Source: Candidatus Omnitrophota bacterium (GTDB lineage: Bacteria; Omnitrophota; Gorgyraeia; Duberdicusellales; 4484-171). From it: DNA of 39,667 bases. Shown here piece after piece: positions 1 through 8,842 of the stretch (the stretch's first letter is position 1; every line of letters begins with the position of its first letter). Position numbers and translations under genes: made by a program. The DNA is taken from contig JAIPHC010000003.1 in assembly GCA_021735405.1 (NCBI GenBank), positions 1 to 39,667 of the forward strand. The letters run 5' to 3'. The notes under the pieces were generated by a model that was given only the letters and a program-made list of their open reading frames with translations, had not been told where the DNA came from and made no database searches.

Positions 1-2
1 GG

Positions 3-1043
3 GATAAAGGCCCCGGTTTAGGGGAAAATACGATTGAGATTTCCGGCCCCACAGTTAATCCGGTTAAAAGGACTATACCAAAGAGGATGATTAGGACAAA
101 TATACCGATGATTGATGTTTTTAACTCTTTGGTTGTCTCTCAAAAGCTGCCTATATTTTCTATATCCGGAGAGCCTTATAATGAGTTATTAGCCAGAATC
201 GCTTTGCAAGCCGAGGCTGATATGATTATTTTAGGGGGGATTGGCTTAAAGCACGATCAATATTTATTTTTTAAAAATAAATTAGAAGAAGGCGGAGCTC
301 TTGCGCGTTCGGTATTTTTTGTCCATACTGCATCGGATCCTGTGGTTGAAGGGTTGATGATTCCGGATCTCTGCCTGGCGGTAGCAGAAAAGTTTGCGCT
401 CGAAAACAAAGATGTTTTAGTCTTACTTTCAGACATGACTAATTTTGCTGATGCTTTAAAAGAAATTGCGATTACTATGGAGCAAGTTCCTTCAAATAGA
501 GGTTATCCAGGCGATCTTTACAGCCAGTTAGCGAAAAGATATGAAAAAGCAGTTGAGTTTGAAGACGCGGGTTCAATCACTATTCTTTCGGTGACAACCA
601 TGCCCGGAGATGACGTGACTCATCCGGTTCCCGACAATACAGGCTATATTACAGAAGGCCAGTTTTATCTGCGCGGAGGCTCAATAGAGCCTTTTGGTTC
701 TCTCAGCCGCCTTAAGCAGCAGGTAAACGATAAGACAAGAAAAGACCACCGGGCGATTATGGACGGGATGATTCAGCTTTATGCTAAATACCGGGACACG
801 GAAGAAAAACGTTCTATGGGTTTTAGAATGAGTTCTTGGGACAGAAAACTTCTTAAATACGGAAAGCTTTTTGAAGCAGAGATGATGGATTTAGCCGTAA
901 ACATTCCTATTGAAAAAGCTTTAGACAAAGGATGGCAGATGCTCTCTGATTGTTTTGAACCCGAGGAAACTAATTTTAGAAGTGATTTAATAAAAGAGTT
1001 TTGGCCAGAACCACAGAAAAATATAGAAACACAGAAAATATGA
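3..1043 (+). CDS. atpB: V-type ATP synthase subunit B, 5'-truncated by window edge
   Basis: Frame 3 is open from the window start ([53 protein letters not shown]), continuous with the listed ORF; subunit B motifs such as [17 protein letters not shown]. Confidence 0.93.
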   Translation, partial: DKGPGLGENTIEISGPTVNPVKRTIPKRMIRTNIPMIDVFNSLVVSQKLPIFSISGEPYNELLARIALQAEADMIILGGIGLKHDQYLFFKNKLEEGGALARSVFFVHTASDPVVEGLMIPDLCLAVAEKFALENKDVLVLLSDMTNFADALKEIAITMEQVPSNRGYPGDLYSQLAKRYEKAVEFEDAGSITILSVTTMPGDDVTHPVPDNTGYITEGQFYLRGGSIEPFGSLSRLKQQVNDKTRKDHRAIMDGMIQLYAKYRDTEEKRSMGFRMSSWDRKLLKYGKLFEAEMMDLAVNIPIEKALDKGWQMLSDCFEPEETNFRSDLIKEFWPEPQKNIETQKI

Positions 1044-1072
1044 AAGATTTAATGCGATAAAAGCGTTGACAA

Positions 1073-1092
1073 CCTGCCTGCCGGCAGGCAGG
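1073..1092. repeat. 20-bp perfect palindrome
   Basis: CCTGCCTGCCGGCAGGCAGG between atpB and atpD. Confidence 0.9.
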
Positions 1093-1117
1093 CACTTTTG
1101 TTGCATAAGGAAGGATT

Positions 1118-1705
1118 ATGGGTAAGGTTAGGATAACCAAGCAAGAGCTAAGAAAACAAAAAGATTCCTTGGCAAGGTTTAGGCGCTATCTGCCTACCCT
1201 GCAGCTTAAAAAAAAGCAACTGCAGCAACAGATTGTAAAGGCCCACCAGCAAATCGATAGAGTATCCAAGGAAGAAGAGGATTTTAGAAACGAAGTTATT
1301 AACTGGGTGGATTTGTTTGCTCAGCAAAATCCAATCAGAGAAGTTTTAAGCCTGAAGGCTATAAAAACCCGGCGGGGGAATGTGGCCGGCGTTGATTTAC
1401 CTATATTTGATAGAGTTGATTTCGAACTAAAAAGCTACAGCCTGATGGAGACTCCTCTTTGGCTTGATTCCGGTATCGAAGCTGTTAAAAAGGTAATTAA
1501 CTATAAGGCAGAGTTGATTGTGCTGCATAGGCAACTGGATGCTTTAAAAGAAGAGCTGAGGATTACCAATCAAAGGGTTAATTTATTTGAAAAGGTTAAG
1601 ATTCCCGAATCAGAGGAAAATATTCGGATGATTCAAATTTATTTGGGGGAAAGAAGAACAGCCGCTGTGGTTAGAGGTAAAATCGCCAAAGCCAAAATCG
1701 GATAA
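1118..1705 (+). CDS. atpD: V-type ATP synthase subunit D
   Basis: KxALxxLKxxLxxxxxYLPxLxLKKxxL-like N-terminus and coiled coil; follows subunit B. Confidence 0.88.
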   Translation: MGKVRITKQELRKQKDSLARFRRYLPTLQLKKKQLQQQIVKAHQQIDRVSKEEEDFRNEVINWVDLFAQQNPIREVLSLKAIKTRRGNVAGVDLPIFDRVDFELKSYSLMETPLWLDSGIEAVKKVINYKAELIVLHRQLDALKEELRITNQRVNLFEKVKIPESEENIRMIQIYLGERRTAAVVRGKIAKAKIG

Positions 1706-1746
1706 AAGAAGGCTATGGTTTGATAAATAGTTGGCATTAATGTTCC

Positions 1747-1830
1747 GAGAGACGATGGATGAGGGACGAGAGGACGAAAATTTCGTCTATCGTCCTAGCG
1801 AAGTGGTCGTCTGTCGTCTATCGGATGAGG
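1747..1830. repeat. GACGATGGACGAGGGACGA / TCGTCTATCG imperfect palindromic repeat
   Basis: gagagacgatggatgagggacgagaggacgaaaatttcgtctatcgtcc; related copy at about 3607-3650. Confidence 0.7.
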
Positions 1831-1838
1831 GATAATAA

Positions 1839-3605
1839 ATGATCGTAAGGATGCGCAAGCTTACAATTTTAGTATCAAAGACAAGCGTTGATTCAGCTTT
1901 ACATGATCTGCGTGAGCTAGGGGTGTTTCATGTATCTCATTTAAGAAAACCCCACGCTGACTATATAGACACGGTAAGGAAAAGGTTGTCAAGATTAGAT
2001 AAAGTTTTGAATATAGTAGGGGAATCAAAAAAGCAAAAAAAACTTAGCAGAGAAGAGCTGATTTCTGCCTCCAAAGAAATTGTGGGTTTAGCTCAAGAAA
2101 AAAATAAACTCAAAGGCCGTCTGGCAGAATTAAACCAAAAAACCGCCTGGTTTAAGCAGTGGGGAGATGTTTCAAAAAAGGATTTGGAAAAACTGGCGGA
2201 TAAAAATATTTTCATTAAATTATATCGTTGCGGCGAAAAAGAATTCAAAAAGTTAAACCAGGATAAATTAGTTTACATTGTTGGGCGAAAAGGAGCTAAT
2301 TTACGCTTAATCCATATATCGACAAGCAAAGATGAAGAGCTAAAGTTTCAGCGGGTTGAAGTTCCTCAGGAGAGTTTGAGCTCACTTAATAAAGAAATTA
2401 ATTATATTCAACAGAGCAGAAAAGAAATCGAAGAAAAAATAAGTTCATTTTCAGTTTACCGGGATTGTTTTACCGGGTACAAGAAGAAACTGCTTAACAA
2501 GCTTGAGTTTATAAAAGTGAAATTTGGAATGGAAGGCAGCGAAGCTTTAGCCTGGCTCCAGGGGTTTTGCCCTCTTGATTCAGTAAAAAAAATAAAAAAA
2601 ACAGCCCAAAAAAATGGTTGGGCAATAGCAGTTGAGAAACCTGACAACCCAAGAGAAGTCCCCACTTTAATCAGAAATCCAAAGTGGGTCGAAATCATAA
2701 AACCCGTTTTTAATTTTATGGGCACTTTGCCCGGTTATAAGGAGTATGATATAAGTTTTTGGTTTTTATTATTTTTTAGTTTATTTTTTGCTATGTTAGT
2801 GGGAGACGCAGGATACGGGGTTATTTTTCTTGCAGCCACTTATTTGGCCAGAAGGAAATTCAAACAAGCTCCGGCTGCGCCCTTTTTTTTAATCTATACC
2901 TTAAGCTTTGCAACCGTTATTTGGGGCGCTTTATCGGGTAATTGGTTCGGGGTAGAAGCTGTTACTAAATTGCCTTTTTTTGATTTTTTAGTTATTGACC
3001 GAATTAACAGTTTTACAAAAACTAATCAAAATTTTATGATTTATTTTTGTTTTGTAATCGGGGTGGCGCATTTATCGATAGCCCATTTAATAAAAGCCTT
3101 TCGTTATTTGAACTCTTTTAAGGTTTTGGCGGAAATTGGCTGGGTTTGTATTTTGTGGACAGCTTTTTTTGTGGCCAGCCAATTACTTGTGGGCAAACCG
3201 GCTCCGAATTTTACCTCAGGATTAGGCATAGCCGGTATAACCGCTGTTATTTTGTTCTCTAACTTTCAAAAGAATGTTTTAAAGGGAGCCCTTTCGACTT
3301 TAGGGACTTTACCTTTAGACGTAATTAGCTCTTTTACCGATATTATTTCTTACCTGCGCCTTTTTGCTGTAGGTTACGCAACGCTTGCCGTTGCCACCGC
3401 TTTTAATACCATGGCAACAAGTACGGGCCTGGGGGGGCTTTTAGGCGGAATTGCGGCCGCAATAATTCTTTTTCTCGGGCATAGTTTAAATATTTTGTTG
3501 TGTTTAATGTCGGTTGTAGTTCATGGAATCAGATTGAATTTACTTGAATTTTCCGGGCAATTAGGAATGGAGTGGTCCGGTAAAGAATATAGGCCGTTCC
3601 GATAG
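1839..3605 (+). CDS. atpI: V-type ATP synthase subunit I (a-subunit)
   Basis: Long soluble N-terminal half, multi-TM C-terminal half, GDAGYG, DIISYLRLFAVG, and C-terminal GMEWSGKEYRPF signature. Confidence 0.92.
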   Translation: MIVRMRKLTILVSKTSVDSALHDLRELGVFHVSHLRKPHADYIDTVRKRLSRLDKVLNIVGESKKQKKLSREELISASKEIVGLAQEKNKLKGRLAELNQKTAWFKQWGDVSKKDLEKLADKNIFIKLYRCGEKEFKKLNQDKLVYIVGRKGANLRLIHISTSKDEELKFQRVEVPQESLSSLNKEINYIQQSRKEIEEKISSFSVYRDCFTGYKKKLLNKLEFIKVKFGMEGSEALAWLQGFCPLDSVKKIKKTAQKNGWAIAVEKPDNPREVPTLIRNPKWVEIIKPVFNFMGTLPGYKEYDISFWFLLFFSLFFAMLVGDAGYGVIFLAATYLARRKFKQAPAAPFFLIYTLSFATVIWGALSGNWFGVEAVTKLPFFDFLVIDRINSFTKTNQNFMIYFCFVIGVAHLSIAHLIKAFRYLNSFKVLAEIGWVCILWTAFFVASQLLVGKPAPNFTSGLGIAGITAVILFSNFQKNVLKGALSTLGTLPLDVISSFTDIISYLRLFAVGYATLAVATAFNTMATSTGLGGLLGGIAAAIILFLGHSLNILLCLMSVVVHGIRLNLLEFSGQLGMEWSGKEYRPFR

Positions 3606-3682
3606 GAACGAGGGACGATGGACGAGGGACGAATTTTCGTCTATCGGAAGAAAGATAAAACGTAATTTAAGAGGAGGTTGAA

Positions 3683-4129
3683 ATGATACAAGGTTTTGGT
3701 GATATGAGTTTATCTTTGGCGTTTGCCGCAGTAGGCTCGGCTTTAGGCACAGGTGTTGCCGGAATGGCTGCGGTAGGGGCTTGGAAAAAAGCTTTTTCGG
3801 AAAATAAAACAGCACCATTTACCTTACTTGCTTTTGTGGGGGCGCCTTTAACTCAAACTATTTATGCTTGGATATTACGGGATCAAATCATTGGCGCTAA
3901 TTTGCCCGCTACTACTGCCACTTATGTATTTCAGGCTGTACTTGGGCTGGCTGCGGGTATTGCGATGGGAGCTTCTGCCTACATGCAAGGCAAAGCGGCG
4001 GCAAGAGCCTGTGACGCTTTAGCAGAAACCGGTAAAGGCTTTGGCCAATATATAACAGTGCTGGGGATAATTGAAACGGTAGCTTTATTTGTAATGGTGT
4101 TTTGTATGATGGCGCTTCCTTCGGCCTAA
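3683..4129 (+). CDS. atpK: V-type ATP synthase subunit K (c-ring proteolipid, 4 TM)
   Basis: 148 aa hydrophobic duplicated hairpin, PLTQTIY in hairpin 1 and MQGKAAA...IIETVALF in hairpin 2. Confidence 0.93.
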   Translation: MIQGFGDMSLSLAFAAVGSALGTGVAGMAAVGAWKKAFSENKTAPFTLLAFVGAPLTQTIYAWILRDQIIGANLPATTATYVFQAVLGLAAGIAMGASAYMQGKAAARACDALAETGKGFGQYITVLGIIETVALFVMVFCMMALPSA

Positions 4130-4239
4130 TAGGGCGTGTCCGAGTAGGACGTTTACTAAAGCAGAGGCTTTAAGCCCTTAATTTTCGCTTTTTGAACGAA
4201 AAGGATTACGCAAAAATATAGAAAAGTGTTCTCGGTGTC

Positions 4240-4313
4240 ATTCTGAGGGAGAGTCAGCGACCGAAGAATCTCAAGCCATTGCGGAGATCCTTCGGCTTCG
4301 CCTCAGGATGACA
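4240..4313. repeat. GTCATTCTGAGG...CCTCAGGATGACA palindromic repeat
   Basis: Inverted arms with internal CGAAGAATCTC / GAGATCCTTCG; same family at 24717-24811. Confidence 0.8.
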
Positions 4314-4350
4314 CCTAATGTTTTAAAAATGACAACGTCTACTAAAAAGG

Positions 4351-4379
4351 TTGATTTTTTTACCAATTCTTGTTATTAT
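4351..4379 (+). promoter_or_regulatory. putative sigma70-type promoter for tRNA-Val
   Basis: TTGATT - 17 nt - TATTAT, 41 nt upstream of the mature tRNA 5' end. Confidence 0.5.
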
Positions 4380-4420
4380 TGCGGATATGGCACTTCGCTG
4401 AAAATAATTGCATTTTCAAT

Positions 4421-4495
4421 GGGCGGTTAGCTCAGTTGGTTTAGAGCGTCTCGTTTACACCGAGAGGGTCGTGGGTTCGAATCCTACACCGCCCA
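4421..4495 (+). tRNA. tRNA-Val (anticodon TAC)
   Basis: Cloverleaf: GGGCGGT/ACCGCCC acceptor, anticodon stem TCTCG-TTTACAC-CGAGA, T-loop GTGGGTTCGAATCCTAC; CCA not encoded. Confidence 0.95.
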
Positions 4496-4619
4496 TGTTT
4501 TTGTGTTTATTCATAAATGTTATTTGCAAAATTTATTTGCGGGCAGTGCAATAGAATATTCGGAACAAATAAGACAGTTTTGGCAAGCAAGCAGCTTCGG
4601 CTGCGCCGAAGATTTGTTG

Positions 4620-4637
4620 CGAATCCTACACCGCCCA
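4620..4637 (+). repeat. 18-bp exact duplicate of the tRNA-Val 3' end
   Basis: CGAATCCTACACCGCCCA at 4478-4495 and again at 4620-4637; second copy is followed by CCA. Confidence 0.85.
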
Positions 4638-4691
4638 CCACTTTTTTGGGAACAAAAAAGTGGTGAGGCTCGCCAATTTGAAAAATTGGCG
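4636..4691. repeat. two tandem hairpins
   Basis: CACCACTTTTTTG-GGAA-CAAAAAAGTGGTG (13-bp arms) then CGCCAATTT-GAA-AAATTGGCG (9-bp arms). Confidence 0.85.
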
Positions 4692-4843
4692 GCCCATAAT
4701 TCATAAAACATAAATTCGAAATTCTAATATTAAAATTCGAAACAAATCTAAATATCTAAATATTCCAATTTTCAAAACTGTTTTTTGTATTTTTGAATTT
4801 TTTTATTTCGGGTTTCGACATTCGAATTTCGGATTTTAATAAT

Positions 4844-6550
4844 ATGGATTTAAAAACTTTACGACATTCATGCTCTCATGTTTTAGCTTCAGCGGTTAAG
4901 AAGCTCTATCCGGAGGCGAAATTAGGCATAGGGCCTGCTATCGAAGAAGGGTTTTACTATGATTTTGATATTCCCGGAGGTTTAAGCGAAGAAGATTTGC
5001 CAAAAATTGAAGAGTTAATGGAAGAAGAGATAAAATCCGGGCTGCCCTTTGTCCAAAAAGACTTAAGCAAAGAAGAAGCTATAGATTTTTTTAAGAAAAA
5101 GGGTGAAATTTATAAGATAGAATTGATCAAAGATTTAGAAAAAGACCAAGTTTCAACTTTTCAACATAATGATTTTATAGATTTATGCAAAGGGCCTCAT
5201 TTAAAAGATACAGGGCCTTTAAAAAATTTTAAATTACTTTCGGTATCAGGGGCTTATTGGCGGGGAAGCCAAGAAAACGCCCAACTAAGCCGGGTCTATG
5301 GAACGGTTTTTACCGACAGGAAAAGCTTAAAGAAATATTTAAACCGGTTAGAAGAGGCAAAAAAAAGAGATCACCGCAAGTTAGGCAAGGAGTTGGGTTT
5401 ATTTGATATATACCCCGAACAAGCCGGTGCAGGATTAGTTTTTTATCTTCCCAGGGGCGCGATTTTAAGAAAAATCATCACCGATTGGGAAATAAACGAA
5501 CACTTGAAAAGAGGGTATCAAATGATAAATACGCCTCATATTATGGATAGAAATCTTTGGGAAAAAAGCGGCCACCTTAGCCATTACCAGGAGTATATGT
5601 ATCCGGTAAAAAAAGCCAAACAAGAGTTTGTCTTAAAGCCTATGAATTGCCCCGGGCATATTTTAGTCTATAAATCAAAGCTCCATAGTTTTAGAGACCT
5701 TCCCCTTAGGTTGTTTGAATTGGGGACGGTTTATCGTTTTGAAAAGAGCGGGGTTTTGCATGGTTTGCTTCGCTTGCGGGGTTTTACCCAAGATGACGCG
5801 CATATTTTTTGCAAAAAAGAAGATCTTTATTCAGAAATAGAAGGAGTGATTGATTTTGTTAAATCGACTATGGATAAATTCGGGTTTAAAGACTATAGCG
5901 CCGAATTAAGCACCCGGCCGGATAAGTTTATCGGAAAATTAAAAGATTGGCAGATGGCCGAAAAGATTTTAGAAGGGGTTTTAGGAGATAAAAAGCTTAA
6001 CTATAAACTTAATCCCGGCGACGGAGCTTTTTACGGCCCCAAGATAGATATTATTTTAAAAGACGCGATAGGAAGAAGCTGGCAATGCGCTACTATCCAG
6101 CTTGATTATAATATTCCTGAGAGGTTCGATTTAACCTACCGCTCCAAAGAAGATAAAGATGAAAGAGTGGTTATGATCCACCGGGTAGTTTTAGGAAGCT
6201 TGGAAAGGTTTATCGCAACACTGGTAGAGCATTTTGCGGGAGCTTTTCCGCTCTGGCTTGCTCCCATTCAAGTCAGCGTTTTAAATATAAATAAAGATGT
6301 GGCCGATTATGCGGATAAAATAAAAGAAAGGTTGTTAGAAGAAGGTTTTAGGGCTGAATCCGACCTAAGAGAAGAGACTTTGCAAAAGAAAATCAGGGAA
6401 AAAGAGGCTGAAAAAATACCTTATATGCTTATAGTCGGCCGGCGGGAAAAAGAGGCCGGGACGGTTTCGCTGCGCCAAAGGGGAATGAAAAAAATGGGAA
6501 CAAAAAAAATAGAAGAATTAATAACTTTTTTAAAAAAGGAGGCTAAATAG
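4844..6550 (+). CDS. thrS: threonyl-tRNA synthetase lacking the N-terminal TGS domain
   Basis: HSCSHVLA editing-domain motif, MNCPGHI, class II catalytic motifs; start moved from 4793 to ATG 4844 because upstream codons lie in an AT-rich repeat-like tract. Confidence 0.94.
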   Translation: MDLKTLRHSCSHVLASAVKKLYPEAKLGIGPAIEEGFYYDFDIPGGLSEEDLPKIEELMEEEIKSGLPFVQKDLSKEEAIDFFKKKGEIYKIELIKDLEKDQVSTFQHNDFIDLCKGPHLKDTGPLKNFKLLSVSGAYWRGSQENAQLSRVYGTVFTDRKSLKKYLNRLEEAKKRDHRKLGKELGLFDIYPEQAGAGLVFYLPRGAILRKIITDWEINEHLKRGYQMINTPHIMDRNLWEKSGHLSHYQEYMYPVKKAKQEFVLKPMNCPGHILVYKSKLHSFRDLPLRLFELGTVYRFEKSGVLHGLLRLRGFTQDDAHIFCKKEDLYSEIEGVIDFVKSTMDKFGFKDYSAELSTRPDKFIGKLKDWQMAEKILEGVLGDKKLNYKLNPGDGAFYGPKIDIILKDAIGRSWQCATIQLDYNIPERFDLTYRSKEDKDERVVMIHRVVLGSLERFIATLVEHFAGAFPLWLAPIQVSVLNINKDVADYADKIKERLLEEGFRAESDLREETLQKKIREKEAEKIPYMLIVGRREKEAGTVSLRQRGMKKMGTKKIEELITFLKKEAK

Positions 6551-7057
6551 GTGAAGAAAAGAGTAAGGGTAAATTTGAGAGTTGTTGCAGAAAGATTAAG
6601 ATTAATCAGCCCCGACGGAGAACAATTGGGAGTAGTGAGCCGTAAGGAGGCTTTAGATAAAGCAAGGGAGCATGGCCTTGATTTAGTCGAGATTGCTCCT
6701 TCTGCAAAACCGCCGGTTTGCCGGATAATGGATTTTACTAAGTATAAATACGAACAAAGCAAAAGAGAAAAAGAACTAAAAAAACATCAGAAGCAATCCC
6801 AGCTAAAAGAAGTGAGAATTACTCCGCGAACCGAAAAACATGATTATCAAGTTAAACTAAAAAGAATAGAAGGATTCCTTAAAAAGCGTCATAAAGTAAG
6901 GATAAGAATGTGGTATAAGGGCAGAGAAATTACTCATAAAGAAATCGGAAGAAGAATTGTAGATAATATTATAAAAGACACAGAATCTATTGCCCAAATA
7001 GATAAAGAGCCTGTAATGAGAGGAAAAACTATGATATTTACTTTGAGCCCGAAATAG
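6551..7057 (+). CDS. infC: translation initiation factor IF-3 (GTG start)
   Basis: LISPDGEQLGVVSRKEAL..., CRIMDFTKYKYEQSK; directly follows the thrS stop. Confidence 0.95.
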   Translation: MKKRVRVNLRVVAERLRLISPDGEQLGVVSRKEALDKAREHGLDLVEIAPSAKPPVCRIMDFTKYKYEQSKREKELKKHQKQSQLKEVRITPRTEKHDYQVKLKRIEGFLKKRHKVRIRMWYKGREITHKEIGRRIVDNIIKDTESIAQIDKEPVMRGKTMIFTLSPK

Positions 7058-7148
7058 CTATAATAGAACCACAGATAACCCAGAAAGCAGGTAATAGAAA
7101 GATTTACAGAAGACACAAAGAAAGAATAATAGATGAGGAGGAAGGGGT

Positions 7149-7349
7149 ATGCCGAAATTGAAAACAAAAAAAGCATTAGCGAAAAGAATCAAAATTACGA
7201 AAAAGAAAAAAGCTTTACGGTCAAAAGCCGGCAGAAGGCATTTGTTGAGCGGAAAGGGGCGGAAGAGAAAAAGAAATTTACGGAAAAAAGATAAAATGCC
7301 AAAAGAATTAAGTAAGCTGGTAAAGAGGGCTTTACCTTATTCTGTCTAA
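7149..7349 (+). CDS. rpmI: 50S ribosomal protein L35
   Basis: MPKLKTKKALAKRIKIT...; position between infC and rplT. Confidence 0.92.
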   Translation: MPKLKTKKALAKRIKITKKKKALRSKAGRRHLLSGKGRKRKRNLRKKDKMPKELSKLVKRALPYSV

Positions 7350-7360
7350 AAAATAATGAG

Positions 7361-7428
7361 ATACACACAGATAAGAACTACGAAATCTGTGTAAATCTGT
7401 ATTTATCTGTGTGAATCTGTGTCATAAA
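7361..7428. repeat. CACAGAT/ATCTGTG degenerate repeat tract
   Basis: tACACACAGATaa...ATCTGTGTaaATCTGTatttATCTGTGTgaATCTGTGT. Confidence 0.75.
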
Positions 7429-7439
7429 GGAGGTTTATT

Positions 7440-7784
7440 ATGAGAGCAAGAAGTCCTGTAGCTTCTCGAAAAAGAAAGAAAAAAGTATTAAAGCAAGCCA
7501 AAGGGTATTGGGGCCGGCGTTCTAAGAATTACCGCAGAGCCATTGAAACCCTAAGGCGGGCTTATGTTTATGCCTACAATCACCGGCGGCTTAAAAAAAG
7601 AGAGTTCCGTTCTTTATGGATTACCCGTCTCAATGCAGCCGCCAGAGAAAGAGGGACATCTTACCGGGAATTAATCAATAATTTGAAAAAGAACAATATA
7701 ATCCTTTCCCGCAATGTCTTAGCGTTGATTGCTTCGGAAAATCCAGAAGTGTTTGATAAAATTGTTGAAACAGTAAAAAATTAA
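7440..7784 (+). CDS. rplT: 50S ribosomal protein L20
   Basis: KQAKGYWGRRSKNYRRA, FRSLWITRLNAAARERG. Confidence 0.96.
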   Translation: MRARSPVASRKRKKKVLKQAKGYWGRRSKNYRRAIETLRRAYVYAYNHRRLKKREFRSLWITRLNAAARERGTSYRELINNLKKNNIILSRNVLALIASENPEVFDKIVETVKN

Positions 7785-7792
7785 AAAAAAGC

Positions 7793-8188
7793 ATGCGTTA
7801 TATAATTATTGTAGGATGCAGCCGGACCGGCCGGGTTCTAGCCAGAGAATTATCCAATACAGATAATGTGGTTATAATTGATAAAGACCTAAAAAAACTG
7901 GATTCTTTTAAAGAGGATTTTAACGGGAAAAAAATATGGGCGGACGCTTTAGACGTTAACACCCTTGAAAAAGCGGGGATAAAAGAAGCCGACGCTCTTT
8001 TTTTACTTACGGGAAATGATAACCTTAATTTAGTGGTAGGCAAGGTTGTTAAAAGAAAATACAAGATTAAAAAGATAATCTTGCAGGTAAATGATACTAT
8101 GAAAAAAAAGATATTCGGAGAAGAAGGCCTAACTGTAATCAATAAGACCTATCTTCTCGGCGAGGTGTTGAAGAAGTGTATATCGTAA
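7793..8188 (+). CDS. TrkA-N (RCK-N) only K+ channel regulatory subunit
   Basis: YIIIVGCSRTGRVLARELS Rossmann motif, 131 aa with no TrkA-C. Confidence 0.8.
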   Translation: MRYIIIVGCSRTGRVLARELSNTDNVVIIDKDLKKLDSFKEDFNGKKIWADALDVNTLEKAGIKEADALFLLTGNDNLNLVVGKVVKRKYKIKKIILQVNDTMKKKIFGEEGLTVINKTYLLGEVLKKCIS

Positions 8189-8841
8189 TTGCCGGGGCAG
8201 GCAGGTTAGGTTTAATTTTGGCAAAAAGGCTTACAGAAGATAAGCATCAGGTTTGCCTGATAGATAAAAGCCAAAGATTATGCGGTTTGCTGGCCAGAGA
8301 GCTGGATAAGGTGATGATTATTTGCGGAGACGCGACCTATCCCGAGATATTAAAAGAAGCCCAAATAGAAAAGGCCGATGTTTCGGTTGCAGCAACCTCA
8401 GCCGATGAAGATAATATAATCATTTCATATCTAGCTAAGGAATTGTTTGGAATAAGAAGAACAGTTTCCCGGGTAAACGACCCCAAGCATATACCTTTAT
8501 ATAAGTATATGAAAGTCGACAATCCCGTAGATTCAACTTCCATTATTGCAAGGGTTGTCGAAGAAGAAGCTTCTTTTTCCGATGTGATGAATCTTTTAAG
8601 CATTAAAAAGGGAAGGCTTTCTATAGTCCGGGTCGATATTCCGGAAAATTCTCCTGTCGCTAACAAATCCTTAAAAGACATTAAACTACCCGCTAATTCA
8701 GTTTTGATTTCTATATTGCGAGGGCCTGAAATTGTTATCCCTTCTGGCTCGACATCTATTTTGCCCGGAGATGAAATAATTGCAGCAACTTTAATCGACA
8801 GTGAGGCGGATTTGACGAAGTCTCTTATCGGTAAAGTATAA
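8176..8841 (+). CDS. trkA: TrkA-family K+ uptake regulator (RCK-N + RCK-C), GTG start
   Basis: YIVIAGAGRLGLILAKRL, GDAT, C-terminal PANSVLISILRGPEIVIPSGSTSILPGDEII. Confidence 0.88.
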   Translation: MYIVIAGAGRLGLILAKRLTEDKHQVCLIDKSQRLCGLLARELDKVMIICGDATYPEILKEAQIEKADVSVAATSADEDNIIISYLAKELFGIRRTVSRVNDPKHIPLYKYMKVDNPVDSTSIIARVVEEEASFSDVMNLLSIKKGRLSIVRVDIPENSPVANKSLKDIKLPANSVLISILRGPEIVIPSGSTSILPGDEIIAATLIDSEADLTKSLIGKV

Positions 8842-8842
8842 T

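Noticed and set aside
1066-1108. TTGACA upstream of atpD split from a -10 by the palindrome
   Set aside because: Removing the palindrome does not give a 16-18 nt spacer to a plausible -10.
2456-2725. Minus-strand ORFs inside plus-strand genes (also 3561-3818, 6421-6762, 7798-8142, 8337-8852, 19747-20139, 36687-36983, 38285-38650 and similar)
   Set aside because: They are antisense shadows of well-supported conserved genes with no recognisable domains.
4149-4344. ACGTTTACTAAA / ACGTCTACTAAA as possible target-site duplications around the 4240-4313 repeat
   Set aside because: An 11/12 match of short AT-rich words is too weak without an empty-site comparison.
4503-4711. ORFs downstream of tRNA-Val on both strands
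   Set aside because: They translate the tRNA remnant and hairpin repeats and have no protein-like conservation signal.
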